Made by a program: the position numbers and the translations under genes. The notes below the pieces were generated by a model. The model worked only from the letters and a program-made list of their open reading frames with translations, searched no databases and was not told the DNA's origin. A DNA stretch of 64,000 nucleotides. It comes from Beijerinckia mobilis (GTDB taxonomy: Bacteria > Pseudomonadota > Alphaproteobacteria > Rhizobiales > Beijerinckiaceae). The stretch lies in contig NZ_JQJH01000009.1 of assembly GCF_000745425.1 (NCBI RefSeq), positions 120,571 through 184,570 on the forward strand. Direction: 5' to 3'. Below, piece by piece: positions 20,524-29,527 of this stretch. Each line of letters opens with the position of its first letter. Position 1 is the stretch's first letter.

Positions 20524-20769
20524 CTGCGCATGAGCCGCCGAGGTCAAAGCCGCGCGGCAGCCGCTGCTCACCTTGTCCCCCTGGCTCTTGAGACATTCCA
20601 TGATGCGGCCGCCGCCGGGCGACACATTCGGGCAGAGCGCCTTCACGTCAGCCTGGCAGGCGGAGCGCGCTTGCATCATGGCGGCATTCTGCGCAAAAGC
20701 AGGGGCAGACGAAAAAGCAAGGGCCGAGGCAAAAGCCAGGGAAGAGAAGGCAAGTATATGTTTGTTCAT
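20515..20769 (-). CDS. Small Cys-rich periplasmic protein (GLG1-type repeat)
   Basis: An 84-residue precursor: a signal peptide (HILAFSSLAFASALAFSS then APAFAQ) and a mature part of about 60 residues with four Cys spaced as in the Cys-rich GLG1 repeat (ACQADVKALCP ... RIMECLKSQ ... SGCRAAL). Such small proteins are common in Rhizobiales, but their function is unknown. The start lies in ATGATGA overlapping the stop of the upstream hydroxylase gene, with GGAG 7-8 bases upstream, so the two are translationally coupled. Starting at the first ATG (20772) is equally possible. Confidence 0.8.
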   Translation of the reverse strand: MNKHILAFSSLAFASALAFSSAPAFAQNAAMMQARSACQADVKALCPNVSPGGGRIMECLKSQGDKVSSGCRAALTSAAHAQPH

Positions 20770-21653
20770 CATTTTTCTCCACAATGACAAAGGATGGGTG
20801 GACAGGGTGTCGAGCGCCGGCTCTCAAGTGACGGCGGCCCGAACAGCACTCTCACGGCACCGATAAAATCTGGCGCGGAGAGTATGCGGCGCGTCAACGA
20901 AACCCATTCCCGCAGGATGATCCAAACCGGATTGACGCTGCGCCGCGCGCCACACACGCCATAGACCAGGGTTTCACCGGCGGGCGCTTCAGCAAAGGTG
21001 CCGAACAACCGGTCGAACACGATCAGCACGCCACCGTAATTGCGATCGAGACAGGCGGCATTGGATGCGTGATGTATGCGATGGTGCATCGGTGTGTTGA
21101 AGATCCACTCCAATGGACCGAGCCTCACCGGCACATCGGCATGGATGAAAAATTGATATAAAATTCCCACGCCGAACATCATCAAGACTGCGGCTGGCGG
21201 AAAACCAATCCAGACGAGAGGCAGCAGGAAAAGGAAGGAGCCGGACAGATTGGCGGCCCAGCCTAGACGCACGGCGGCACTCAGATTGAGCTTCGTCGCC
21301 GAATGGTGGACGGCATGATTGGCCCACATGAAGGCGATGCGATGACCCGCCCTATGCTGCCAGTAATAAGCAAATTCACTCAGGAAAAAGAGAAAGACCC
21401 AACTCGCGGCATTCATTTCGATGGTGAACAGCCGGAGATGGTGGACAAAGAGAAAGGGCAAGGCGACAAGCCCCACCTCCGCGGTGCGGATCAGAATATG
21501 CGTCCATGAGATGGCGAGAGAGGCCAAAGTTTCGGACAGATCATAGACCTGCCGTTTCATCGCACGGGAGACGACATATTCGACGCCCATCAAGAAAATC
21601 GCGAGGAGCGCGAACCGTATCGACATGCCGGCCTGGACGAGGAAGATTGCCAT
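20769..21653 (-). CDS. Sterol desaturase / fatty acid hydroxylase family membrane protein
   Basis: A 294-residue integral membrane protein with four or five hydrophobic segments and the three His clusters of the di-iron hydroxylase superfamily: HRAGH, HAVHHSA and HHRIHHAS, plus a further FIHAD. These bind two irons on the cytoplasmic side. Members hydroxylate or desaturate sterols, fatty acids or ornithine lipids; the exact substrate cannot be told. The gene overlaps the Cys-rich gene by one to four bases. It lies next to hpnP but on the opposite strand, so a role in lipid modification is plausible but unproven. Confidence 0.85.
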   Translation of the reverse strand: MAIFLVQAGMSIRFALLAIFLMGVEYVVSRAMKRQVYDLSETLASLAISWTHILIRTAEVGLVALPFLFVHHLRLFTIEMNAASWVFLFFLSEFAYYWQHRAGHRIAFMWANHAVHHSATKLNLSAAVRLGWAANLSGSFLFLLPLVWIGFPPAAVLMMFGVGILYQFFIHADVPVRLGPLEWIFNTPMHHRIHHASNAACLDRNYGGVLIVFDRLFGTFAEAPAGETLVYGVCGARRSVNPVWIILREWVSLTRRILSAPDFIGAVRVLFGPPSLESRRSTPCPPILCHCGEK

Positions 21654-21926
21654 AAAGCCTCCAGCTCCAGCGAAACACGCGTCAATATCACTCAGGCCAC
21701 GGAAGCCTGGGTATCATGAGCACAAGCGAGCGTAGGGGAAATGGGCAGGCGATCGCCTGCCCTTTGATTGAAGCCTGCAATGGGTGCATGTCCGTAGTTA
21801 CCGGACGCATACATAAAAAATATTCGTATTCTCAAATATTTGTTATTCTAAGCTAATTTTCGTTCAATCGAAAATGCTCTGGATTCTTTAGTGGGATGTT
21901 TCCGGATCTGTCCGAAAACACCAGGA

Positions 21927-22229
21927 TCAGCGGGAAACTGAATAGCCGTGCTGAACGGTTCCGCCTCTGGGTCCGGTGTAGGTGCCCGAGCCTGAGCATG
22001 TGCCGTTGGCGCAACTCGAAGAGCCTTGGCGGTTCCAGCTGCGTCCGGCCGGTCCTGTTCCACCAGCGCTATGCGAGCAAGAGCCACCCGAGCAGGAGCC
22101 GGAACCACCCCAGCTTGTTGTGCCGCGTGCGCCGGTGAAGGAGCCATTGCGGCTGAAGGCATTGGCGGGGTGAAGGGTGGCGAATATGACCGCACCGGCC
22201 ACAAGGCCAGACAGGAGCGTCTTATACAT
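21927..22229 (-). CDS. Small Ser/Gly/Cys-rich secreted protein
   Basis: A 100-residue precursor with a clear signal peptide (LLSGLVAGAVIFATL, cleavage after PANA) and a mature part built of Ser, Gly, Thr and Asn with two Cys pairs in GSCSGGSCSH and SSCANGTCSGSG. The duplicated G-S-C-x-x-x-x-C pattern suggests two short repeats: FTGARGTTSW and YTGPRGGTVQ flank them. GGAG precedes the ATG at 22229. No function is known to me; similar short proteins occur in related Rhizobiales. It is divergent from the response regulator gene. Confidence 0.65.
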   Translation of the reverse strand: MYKTLLSGLVAGAVIFATLHPANAFSRNGSFTGARGTTSWGGSGSCSGGSCSHSAGGTGPAGRSWNRQGSSSCANGTCSGSGTYTGPRGGTVQHGYSVSR

Positions 22230-22405
22230 GCGATTCTCCAATAATATATGCCCGGCAGGACTGCGCTGCCGACAGTCAGGAACATCGCAGTCTTTTGTCT
22301 CGCCCGTTTCATGCGGATGTCGCGATTTGTGCGCGATTTGTCATCTTTTGTAACAGGCCCGCCGCCCCTCTTGCTCAAAGACCGCTGTTCGGAAACAATG
22401 TTTCC

Positions 22406-23104
22406 ATGAACGCCGATGAAAAACGATTGCTGCTTGTCGAGGATGATCCGGAGATCCGGCGTCTGCTTGCCGATTTCTTTCATCGCGAAAATTTTGCTTT
22501 TGATGCCGTCAGCAACGGCAACGAAATGGACGAGGCACTGCGCCGCGCGATGCCGGACCTGATCCTGCTCGATCTCATGCTGCCTGGCGAGGACGGGCTG
22601 GCGCTCTGCCGGCGCCTTCGTGCGCTCGGGAACACGCCGGTCATCATCATCACCGCCAAAAGCGACTCGGTGGACCGCATCGTTGGTCTCGAACTCGGTG
22701 CCGATGATTATGTCTGCAAGCCATTCGATCCGCGCGAACTGCTTGCGCGCATTCGTGCAGTCCTGCGCCGTGTGGGAACGCCCCTCTCACCGCCGTCGCG
22801 GCGTTTTGTATTCGGCGAGTATCAGATCGATATCGATGCCCGCAGCCTGACGGGTCCGGAGGGTGCCGTCGCCTTGACCAGCGCGGAATTCGAATTGCTT
22901 GCCTGTTTCGTCCAGCGCCCACGCCGGGTTCTGACGCGTGAGCAATTGCTTGATCTGGTTCACGGCCGCTCCCGAGATCCCTTCGACCGGGCGATCGACA
23001 TGCTGGTTTCACGGTTGCGCAAGAAACTCGATTCAGTCGAATTGATCGCCACGGTCCGCAACGGCGGATATTTGTTTACCGCTGTTGTAACGTCTGCGCC
23101 ATGA
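22406..23104 (+). CDS. Two-component response regulator, OmpR family
   Basis: A 232-residue regulator. The receiver domain shows LLLVEDDPEIRR, phosphoacceptor Asp in LILLDLMLPGEDG, Thr/Lys in IIITAKSDS and DDYVCKPFDPRELL. The C-terminal winged helix (Trans_reg_C) includes LTSAEFELLACFVQRPRRVLTREQLL (in part) and the recognition-helix region DRAIDMLVSRLRKKL. The start at 22406 begins MNADEKRLLLVEDD; the frame is open upstream without domain features. It is followed by its probable partner kinase after 78 bases. Confidence 0.93.
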   Translation: MNADEKRLLLVEDDPEIRRLLADFFHRENFAFDAVSNGNEMDEALRRAMPDLILLDLMLPGEDGLALCRRLRALGNTPVIIITAKSDSVDRIVGLELGADDYVCKPFDPRELLARIRAVLRRVGTPLSPPSRRFVFGEYQIDIDARSLTGPEGAVALTSAEFELLACFVQRPRRVLTREQLLDLVHGRSRDPFDRAIDMLVSRLRKKLDSVELIATVRNGGYLFTAVVTSAP

Positions 23105-23152
23105 ATGCGTCACGAATGCGTCGTGAGTGCGCCATGATGATTGCGTCATGAA
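23101..23152. repeat. Degenerate short repeats between regulator and kinase
   Basis: Four imperfect copies of an ATGxGTCxTGA-like unit (GAATGCGTCAC, GAATGCGTCGT, GAGTGCGCCAT, GATTGCGTCAT) span the gap between the two-component genes. Origin unknown. Confidence 0.5.
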
Positions 23153-23182
23153 AGCATCACATGGGCGCCGCGAGGAGTTGCG

Positions 23183-24550
23183 ATGAGCCGGCCGCCTCTG
23201 TTTCTGCGCCGCCTTTCATTGTCTGCCCGGCTGGGCCTGATCGGCTTCATCGGCATCATCAATCTTTGGCTCATCAGCCTGGCCCTGTTTTACGTCCGGG
23301 ATGGCCAGAATACGACACTTGCTGTTCTGCCCCCGGAGCGCGTGGCCGTCATTGCCACGCTGATCGACAATGCAGTCACCGAGCAGGAACGCAGCGTTTT
23401 GCTGAGTGCCGTGAACGGACCAGCGCTTCATTCATCGATCGAGAGCGAAGCCCGGCTTGACGATGGCAGGCCTCTGGAACCTCAGCTTGCTCAAGCCTAT
23501 CGGGCGGTTTTGGGCGAAAGAATGCTCGCCGTGGCCAGGCCCCCTCGCCCTTCGCCTTTTGAGCCTTTGAAGCGGCTGAGACAGCGTTTGCTGAATGAAT
23601 TCGATCTCGTCATCGCCTTGCACGACGGACAAAGATTGGTCCTTGCCGCGCGGGTTCCACCCTCCATTTCGCCTTTCGGCCTGCCCATCGGTCTTCTGAG
23701 CGGTCTCATCGCCGCGATCATCGCCTTGATCGTGCTTCTCGGCGTCACGCACGAAACGCGGCCGCTGCGCCAGCTCGCCCGTGCGCTCGACCATATCGAT
23801 CTTGATGGTACGGCGACCCCAGTCGTCGTGCCGTCCGGCGGCGCGCCGGAAATCCGCTCACTCGCGGACGCCTTTACACGGCTTCAGAAACGGATCTCCG
23901 GGCTCTTGCGCGCGCGCATGGCTCTGATCGGCGGCATTTCCCATGATCTGCGCACCTGTGCCACGCGCCTGCGTCTGCGCGTAGAAGCCATTCCTGATCC
24001 TCATGAAAAATTGGCCGCCATCGGCGATATCAAGGATATGATCCGCCTGCTCGATGATTCCCTGCTCGCCACCCAGGCTGGTGCGGGGCAATTGCAGGAG
24101 GAATGGCTTGATCTTGAAGCGATCACCCTGACAGAAGCCGAGGCCCGCCGCAGGGCCGGTGCGCCGGTGCGAATTCTTCATAGGGAAAGCGCGCCAATTC
24201 TCGGCGATTCCCTGGCATTGCGCCGCATCGTCGCCAATCTGGTCGATAATGCGCTGAAATATGGCGCCTGCGCGGATCTTTCGCTGAAAGCCTACAATGG
24301 CCTTGTTCGCCTCGTCGTCGAGGATCGCGGTCCGGGTATCGCGCCGGAAGCGCGCGAAGCGGTGATGGAGCCCTTCACCCGGCTCGAGCCATCGCGCTCG
24401 CGGCAAGGCGGCGGTGCGGGCCTCGGCCTTGCCATCGCCCGCAATCTCGCCCGCGCCCAGGGTGGCGACATCGAAATCGCCGACCGGCCCGGCGGCGGCG
24501 CAAGGGTGTCTCTGATCCTTCCAGTCTTCAACCCGTCGGCCGGATTATGA
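23183..24550 (+). CDS. Sensor histidine kinase, EnvZ-like, with altered H-box
   Basis: A 455-residue inner-membrane kinase: transmembrane segments at about residues 17-37 and 165-187, a periplasmic domain between them, a HAMP linker (ETRPLRQLARALDHI), the dimerisation/phosphoacceptor helix GGISHDLRTCATRLRLR, and an ATPase domain with N box NLVDNALKYG, G1 DRGPGIAP and G2 GGGAGLGLAIARNLA. The H-box usually reads HDLRTPLTRLR; here Pro-Leu is Cys-Ala. GAGGAG lies 7 bases before the start at 23183. The signal is unknown; it should phosphorylate the regulator encoded just upstream. Confidence 0.92.
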   Translation: MSRPPLFLRRLSLSARLGLIGFIGIINLWLISLALFYVRDGQNTTLAVLPPERVAVIATLIDNAVTEQERSVLLSAVNGPALHSSIESEARLDDGRPLEPQLAQAYRAVLGERMLAVARPPRPSPFEPLKRLRQRLLNEFDLVIALHDGQRLVLAARVPPSISPFGLPIGLLSGLIAAIIALIVLLGVTHETRPLRQLARALDHIDLDGTATPVVVPSGGAPEIRSLADAFTRLQKRISGLLRARMALIGGISHDLRTCATRLRLRVEAIPDPHEKLAAIGDIKDMIRLLDDSLLATQAGAGQLQEEWLDLEAITLTEAEARRRAGAPVRILHRESAPILGDSLALRRIVANLVDNALKYGACADLSLKAYNGLVRLVVEDRGPGIAPEAREAVMEPFTRLEPSRSRQGGGAGLGLAIARNLARAQGGDIEIADRPGGGARVSLILPVFNPSAGL

Positions 24551-24628
24551 GGGCCATGAAACCGGAACTTTGATTGTGTCCTGGATTATGCAGGGCAGCA
24601 CTCACATACACGGAATATATACCACGCA

Positions 24629-24961
24629 TCATTCCGGATGTTCATGCCAATGATCGACGACATTCTTCGCCTTGTTGTGCGTCATGCGCATAAAGGCCTC
24701 CGCCATCTCTTCCGGCTTCAGGAACGGCTTCATCGTTTCCTTGAAACGATAGAAGGCGACAGCGAGCAAAACACCCGTCAGCGCATGATTGATGAAATTC
24801 TGGAGATCGGCGTCCTCAGGCTTGGCGACGAGCTGGCGGGAAATGAATTCGAACGTATCTTCTTCCTCGGCGACGCAACCCCAGATGCGATTGATCAGCT
24901 CAACCTCGAGTCCCGCGAGCTGTTTGACGATCTCGTCCCTGTCCATGACCCAGTCCATCAT
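24629..24961 (-). CDS. Hypothetical protein, helical
   Basis: A 110-residue protein I do not recognise. It is rich in Glu, Phe and Met, looks largely helical, and has a moderately hydrophobic stretch (HALTGVLLAVAFYRF) followed by a charged segment KPEEMAEAFMRMTHNKAKN. There is no signal peptide or Cys motif. The start may be the first ATG, the next codon, or the Met five codons later. It sits between the kinase (convergent) and lexA (same strand, 108 bases upstream), and could be co-transcribed with lexA. Confidence 0.55.
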   Translation of the reverse strand: MMDWVMDRDEIVKQLAGLEVELINRIWGCVAEEEDTFEFISRQLVAKPEDADLQNFINHALTGVLLAVAFYRFKETMKPFLKPEEMAEAFMRMTHNKAKNVVDHWHEHPE

Positions 24962-25069
24962 TTCCGCTATTGATGCTCACCTTAAGCGGAATGCGAGAAA
25001 GGAGCCAGCGGGGTCCGGTTGAGCACCTGTGATTGGTCCATGCGTCCAGCCAAAGTGCCCGATCCTGAG

Positions 25070-25801
25070 TCAGTAACGCCGGATCAGACTCACGAGCTTG
25101 CCCTGGATACGTACGCGGTCTGGACCGAAAATCCGCGTCTCATAGGCGGCATTGGCAGGCTCCAGCGCAATCGACGCGCCGCGACGGCGCAGACGTTTGA
25201 GCGTCGCTTCCTCATCGTCGATCAGAGCCACGACGATATCACCATTTTCCGCTGTGTCCTGCCGCCGGATGATCACCGTATCGGCATCGAGAATGCCGGC
25301 ATCGATCATCGAATCGCCGCGCACTTCAAGGGCGTAATGTTCCCCGAGAGGCAGCATATCGGGCGGCAGGCCGATCGTATGGCTGCGATGCTGCAAGGCG
25401 CTGATTGGTGTACCGGCCGCGATACGGCCCATGACCGGAATGGAGACGATGGCCGCCTCCTGCCCATCCTCATCGAAATGCGGGGTCATCGGCTTGACCC
25501 GGCCGAGATCTCCCTCGATGACGCTGGGAGAGAATTTCTTGGGCTTCACGGGCGCGGAAGGAGCCGAAGCTCCCAAGGGTATTGAGCCATCCGGCAGTTT
25601 GAGAACCTCAAGCGCCCGTGCGCGATTGGGAAGGCGCCGGATGAAACCGCGTTCTTCAAGTGCCATGACCAGGCGGTGAATGCCCGATTTGGAGCGAAGA
25701 TCGAGCGCTTCCTTCATTTCGTCGAAAGAGGGCGGGACCCCGGTTGCCTGGAGGCGCTCATGAATGAAGCGCAGCAATTCACTTTGCTTCTTGGTGAGCA
25801 T
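25070..25801 (-). CDS. lexA: LexA repressor
   Basis: A 243-residue SOS repressor. The N-terminal winged helix ([18 protein letters not shown], then [23 protein letters not shown] in part) is followed by a longer linker than in E. coli, as in other Alphaproteobacteria, and the S24 autoprotease domain: cleavage site region [10 protein letters not shown], catalytic Ser in [11 protein letters not shown] and Lys in [10 protein letters not shown] perfect GTTC-N7-GTTC box lies about 120 bases upstream. In many Rhizobiales lexA follows moeA; here moeA ends... upstream on the same strand in the order trpC-moaC-moeA-lexA, with 231 bases between moeA and lexA. Confidence 0.96.
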   Translation of the reverse strand: MLTKKQSELLRFIHERLQATGVPPSFDEMKEALDLRSKSGIHRLVMALEERGFIRRLPNRARALEVLKLPDGSIPLGASAPSAPVKPKKFSPSVIEGDLGRVKPMTPHFDEDGQEAAIVSIPVMGRIAAGTPISALQHRSHTIGLPPDMLPLGEHYALEVRGDSMIDAGILDADTVIIRRQDTAENGDIVVALIDDEEATLKRLRRRGASIALEPANAAYETRIFGPDRVRIQGKLVSLIRRY

Positions 25802-25920
25802 TGTTTGCCCCTTTCATCCCTCGAAAGATCGTGTGGTTCGCAGGTGGAGGCGGCAAACCGCCCTAATGACCGGAATCGCCGTGCGGCTTGCTCCAAACAA
25901 ACAGTGAACAAACTATATAT

Positions 25921-25935
25921 GTTCGCCCTGTGTTC
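25921..25935 (-). promoter_or_regulatory. SOS box (LexA operator)
   Basis: GTTCGCCCTGTGTTC fits the alphaproteobacterial LexA consensus GTTC-N7-GTTC exactly. It lies 120 bases before the lexA start, so autoregulation is expected. Confidence 0.75.
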
Positions 25936-26032
25936 CGCAAGCTGCATTCCAATCTGGGGGCGTTCTTTCTTGAACGTCAGCGCATCGAGGTGAAGAATTC
26001 CTTATGGCGGCAGGAGGAAACGAGATCGATTC

Positions 26033-27340
26033 TTACCGATCGATACGGATGATCCGGCAGGGCTCGCCAACCTGCGCGGGAACCGCATGAGGCGGACGGA
26101 TCAGCAGGCAATTGGCATGGGACAGGACGCTCAGCAGGGCGGAATCCTGCGCCGCGAATGGTGTGACCAAGGGCAATCCCGCGCCGTCATAGCGGTAGAC
26201 GGCGCGCAGGAAATCTTCACGCCCGTCATTTTCTGCGACTGCGGAGGCAAGCACCGCAGGTTCGCTGACCTCTTCCTCGAAAACCACCTGTTCTCCGCCA
26301 AGGGCGCGGACCAGCGGCTTCAAAAACAACAGGCCGCAAACCATGGCCGCGACCGGATTACCCGGCAGGCCGAGAATCGCCATATCGCCGGATTGATCAT
26401 GGAGCCGTCCATGGATCAGCGGCCGTCCGGGCCGCATGGCAATGCGCCAGAAATTCAGCTCCATGCCTTCATCGCTGAGCGCCTTGCGCACGAGATCATG
26501 ATCGCCGACGGAAACGCCGCCCGATGTCACCAGAGCATGGGCCTTTGCCTGCCGCGCGGCCTCAATGGCGCGCGCCAAATCCTCGAGCTTGTCGCCAGCT
26601 ATGCCGAGATCGATCGGCAGGCCGCCCGCCTCGCGCACCAGCGCGGCAATGGCATAGGGATTGGACGAGACGATCTGGGATGGCCCAAGCGCCTCCCCTG
26701 GCCTCACCAGTTCATCGCCAGTCGCGAGAATCGCGATACGCGGGCGCTCGAACACCGGAACCGTCGCATAATTAGCCGCTGCCGCGAGACCGATATCGGC
26801 TGGCGTGAGACGGCGCCCGGCGTTGATGAGGATGTCTCCCGCCGCAAAATCCTGGCCTGCCGGGCGGATATAACGTCCGCGCGGCGGGACTTTTTGCGGG
26901 ATGATCCAGGCGTCCTCCCGCGTCGCCAATTCCTGGATCAGGATCGTGTCGGCACCTTCCGGGACGGGCGCGCCAGTGAAGATACGCACCGTCTCCATGG
27001 GGCCGAGGCGTCCATCGAAGCCGTGACCGGCGGCGCTTTCTCCAATCAGCCTGAGCCTGACCACCGCGCCTTCGCCGCCAGCCAAATCTCCAGTCACATC
27101 CTCGGCACGGATCGCATAGCCGTCCATCGCCGAGACATCGAAAGGCGGTTGCGTGCGTCCCGCGACCAGTGGCTGCGCGAGGGTGCGGCCACAGGCCTCC
27201 TCAATCGGCACATGTTCCTCGCCATGCGGCCGTGCGACCTGGGCCAGAATGCGCCGCTTCGCTTCGGCGACGGAAAGACCGGTTTTGGGCGCATCACCGG
27301 CCGTGCCGGCAGCACCCGATGAGGGGAAAGCCACGTTCAT
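26033..27340 (-). CDS. moeA: Molybdopterin molybdenumtransferase
   Basis: A 435-residue enzyme inserting molybdate into adenylylated molybdopterin to give the molybdenum cofactor. It shows [33 protein letters not shown], the MPT-binding [18 protein letters not shown] and the [21 protein letters not shown] segment of the MoeA core, with a C-terminal beta domain. The start overlaps the moaC stop (ATGA), giving translational coupling in trpC-moaC-moeA. The product would serve molybdoenzymes other than nitrogenase, whose FeMo cofactor is made separately. Confidence 0.96.
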   Translation of the reverse strand: MNVAFPSSGAAGTAGDAPKTGLSVAEAKRRILAQVARPHGEEHVPIEEACGRTLAQPLVAGRTQPPFDVSAMDGYAIRAEDVTGDLAGGEGAVVRLRLIGESAAGHGFDGRLGPMETVRIFTGAPVPEGADTILIQELATREDAWIIPQKVPPRGRYIRPAGQDFAAGDILINAGRRLTPADIGLAAAANYATVPVFERPRIAILATGDELVRPGEALGPSQIVSSNPYAIAALVREAGGLPIDLGIAGDKLEDLARAIEAARQAKAHALVTSGGVSVGDHDLVRKALSDEGMELNFWRIAMRPGRPLIHGRLHDQSGDMAILGLPGNPVAAMVCGLLFLKPLVRALGGEQVVFEEEVSEPAVLASAVAENDGREDFLRAVYRYDGAGLPLVTPFAAQDSALLSVLSHANCLLIRPPHAVPAQVGEPCRIIRIDR

Positions 27341-27819
27341 TCCGCGTTTCTTTTCCAGGAGCCGGATTTTCCGCCCTGCTTTTCCAGAAGACCAATGCCT
27401 TCGATACGCATGAAACGGTCCACCGCCTTCAACATGTCGTAAAGTGTGAGACAGGCGATGGAAACCGCCGTCAAAGCTTCCATTTCAACGCCGGTCTGTC
27501 CCTTGACTTTGGCGAGCGCCGTGACGCGAAAACCCGGAAGGGTGGCGTCCGGTTCGATATCCACGCTCACCTTGGTGAGAAGCAGCGGATGGCAGAGCGG
27601 GATCAGTTCATGGGTTTTCTTCGCCGCCATAATGCCGGCGATGCGGGCAGCCGCCATAACATCGCCCTTCTTGGCATTGCCGGAGAGAGCGAGCTCCAGC
27701 GTCTCCGGAAGCATGACGACATGGCCTTCGGCAATCGCCGTGCGGTCGGTCTCGGCCTTGGCGGAGACATCGACCATGGCCGCCTCGCCCTGGCTCGAAA
27801 GATGGGTCAGGCTGGTCAT
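27337..27819 (-). CDS. moaC: Cyclic pyranopterin monophosphate synthase
   Basis: A 160-residue enzyme of molybdopterin synthesis that rearranges the MoaA product to cyclic pyranopterin monophosphate. Motifs: [28 protein letters not shown] (in part), the catalytic His/Lys region, [27 protein letters not shown] and a C-terminal Gly-Lys-Ser. It starts with [21 protein letters not shown] at 27819, the family's usual N-terminus, overlapping the trpC stop by four bases. Frame-open sequence further upstream is not used. Confidence 0.96.
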   Translation of the reverse strand: MTSLTHLSSQGEAAMVDVSAKAETDRTAIAEGHVVMLPETLELALSGNAKKGDVMAAARIAGIMAAKKTHELIPLCHPLLLTKVSVDIEPDATLPGFRVTALAKVKGQTGVEMEALTAVSIACLTLYDMLKAVDRFMRIEGIGLLEKQGGKSGSWKRNAE

Positions 27820-28649
27820 GAGACGACAGAGGCCCGATCGTTTGCCTCCACGCCCGCCGGTTGGGCGAGCAGCCGGCGTGTCGCCGCCGTCACATCGGCC
27901 TCGCGCATCAGGCTTTCGCCGACGAGCACACAGAAGATGCCATGCGCTCTGAGCCGCCAGCAATCCTGCGCGGTGAAAATACCGCTCTCACCGACGATCA
28001 TGCGATCAGCGGGAATTTTCGCCGCCAGCCTCTCACTGGTTTCGAGCGAGACGGTGAAAGTCCTCAAATCGCGGTTATTGATACCGACCAGCCGGGTTTC
28101 TAGCCGCAAAGCGCGCTCTAGTTCAGCCTCGTCATGGACTTCGACAAGACAATCCATGCCGGTCTCGTGCGCCGCATCGCGCAAAGAGCGCGCCAGCGCG
28201 TCATCGACGCAAGCCATGATGATCAGGATGCAATCGGCGCCCCAGGCGCGCGCCTCGTAAACCTGATAGGGATCGAACAGGAAATCCTTGCGCAGCACCG
28301 GCAGGCGGACCACATTCCGCGCGGCGGTGAGATAGGCTGGCAGTCCCTGGAAGGATGGCGTATCGGTTAAAATCGAAAGGCAGGCCGCACCGCCCGCCTC
28401 ATAGGCCCGCGCCAGCGCAGGCGGATCGAAATCGGCGCGGATCAGTCCTTTCGAGGGACTGGCTTTTTTGATTTCAGCGATGAGCGCCGTCTCGCCGTTT
28501 TGTCGCTTCGCCGCCAGGGCATCGATGAATCCGCGCGGTTTTTCAACCTCTTCGCAGCGGCGGCGCAGAATGTCGAGGCTGACATTTTCTTTCGCTTGCG
28601 CGATTTCCTGCCTCTTATAAGCTTCGATCCGCTTTAAAATATCCGCCAT
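27816..28649 (-). CDS. trpC: Indole-3-glycerol-phosphate synthase
   Basis: A 277-residue TIM-barrel enzyme of tryptophan synthesis. Motifs: [19 protein letters not shown] (in the family's typical form), [24 protein letters not shown] (in part), [34 protein letters not shown] (in part) and [11 protein letters not shown]. The start [12 protein letters not shown] at 28649 is preferred; a start two codons upstream has AAAGGA closer than usual. It heads trpC-moaC-moeA, with ATGA overlaps at both junctions. Unlike the common Rhizobiales arrangement it is not adjacent to trpD. Confidence 0.96.
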   Translation of the reverse strand: MADILKRIEAYKRQEIAQAKENVSLDILRRRCEEVEKPRGFIDALAAKRQNGETALIAEIKKASPSKGLIRADFDPPALARAYEAGGAACLSILTDTPSFQGLPAYLTAARNVVRLPVLRKDFLFDPYQVYEARAWGADCILIIMACVDDALARSLRDAAHETGMDCLVEVHDEAELERALRLETRLVGINNRDLRTFTVSLETSERLAAKIPADRMIVGESGIFTAQDCWRLRAHGIFCVLVGESLMREADVTAATRRLLAQPAGVEANDRASVVS

Positions 28650-28783
28650 ATCCATCCGGTCCTTTGTTCCCCGCATTTTAAGGGGAAATCGCCGCCGAAA
28701 CCAAGTCGGAATGCGGCTGTGGCTTCGTTGCCGAAGCATTTCGGCGCAATTCCTTGGAATGTCCTTCTGTAAGCGAGGAATCG

Positions 28784-29527
28784 ATGTCCAAAAGCGCGAT
28801 TGCCATTCGTCATCTGGCCTTCGAGGATCTTGGTGCTTTCGAATCGGTGCTGCGTGAAGCAGGCTTTACGCTCGATTACAGGGAAGCGGGTTGTGATCCG
28901 CTCGACGGGCCTGAGTTTACCGAGGCCGATCTCCTCTTCGTGCTCGGCGGGCCGATCGGCGCCTATGAGGAGGATATCTATCCTTTTCTGAGCGACGAAA
29001 TCAGGCTCATCGAAAAACGGCTTGCCGCAGGCCACCCGCTGATGGGAATCTGTCTTGGCGCGCAACTCATGGCGCGGGCGCTAGGGGCGAAGGTGTTTCC
29101 CGGACCCGCCAAAGAAATCGGTTTCAAGCCGATCATTCTGACGGAAGCCGGACAGGCATCGCCCTTCACAGCCTTCGCGGGAGAAGAGGTTCTCCACTGG
29201 CATGGCGATACATTCGATCTGCCCGAAGGCGCGACGCTGCTTGCCAGTACCGACATTTGCGCCCATCAGGCCTTTGCCTTCGGACCGCAGGCTCTCGGAA
29301 TCCAGTTTCATCCGGAAGCTGGCGGCGATGGATTCGAACGCTGGCTGATTGGTCATGCCTTTGAACTTGCCAAGGCGGGCGTTGATATCACGGCGCTCCG
29401 CGCTCGCAACGAGCAGCTGCGCGATGGCTTGAAGGATCGTGCCCAACGCTTTCTGAAACATTGGCTGGCATCGCCAGAGGTTGGGACCCTCATTCAATCG
29501 GGTGGCGTGGCGTCATCGGCCGCCTGA
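28784..29527 (+). CDS. Class I glutamine amidotransferase (GMP-synthase-like)
   Basis: A 247-residue stand-alone amidotransferase domain: oxyanion region [13 protein letters not shown], nucleophile Cys in [16 protein letters not shown], and the His-x-Glu pair in [10 protein letters not shown]. Such orphan GATase1 proteins are often named GMP synthase but lack the ATP pyrophosphatase half; some hydrolyse gamma-glutamyl compounds. GAGGA precedes the ATG at 28784. The last 34 bases overlap the end of comEC on the other strand. It interrupts the expected run between trpC and comEC. Confidence 0.82.
   Translation: MSKSAIAIRHLAFEDLGAFESVLREAGFTLDYREAGCDPLDGPEFTEADLLFVLGGPIGAYEEDIYPFLSDEIRLIEKRLAAGHPLMGICLGAQLMARALGAKVFPGPAKEIGFKPIILTEAGQASPFTAFAGEEVLHWHGDTFDLPEGATLLASTDICAHQAFAFGPQALGIQFHPEAGGDGFERWLIGHAFELAKAGVDITALRARNEQLRDGLKDRAQRFLKHWLASPEVGTLIQSGGVASSAA

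Noticed and set aside
21848..22483. Longer minus-strand frame covering the small Ser/Gly-rich gene
   Set aside because: The signal-peptide frame at 21927-22229 has a ribosome site and secretory features; the longer frame has none.
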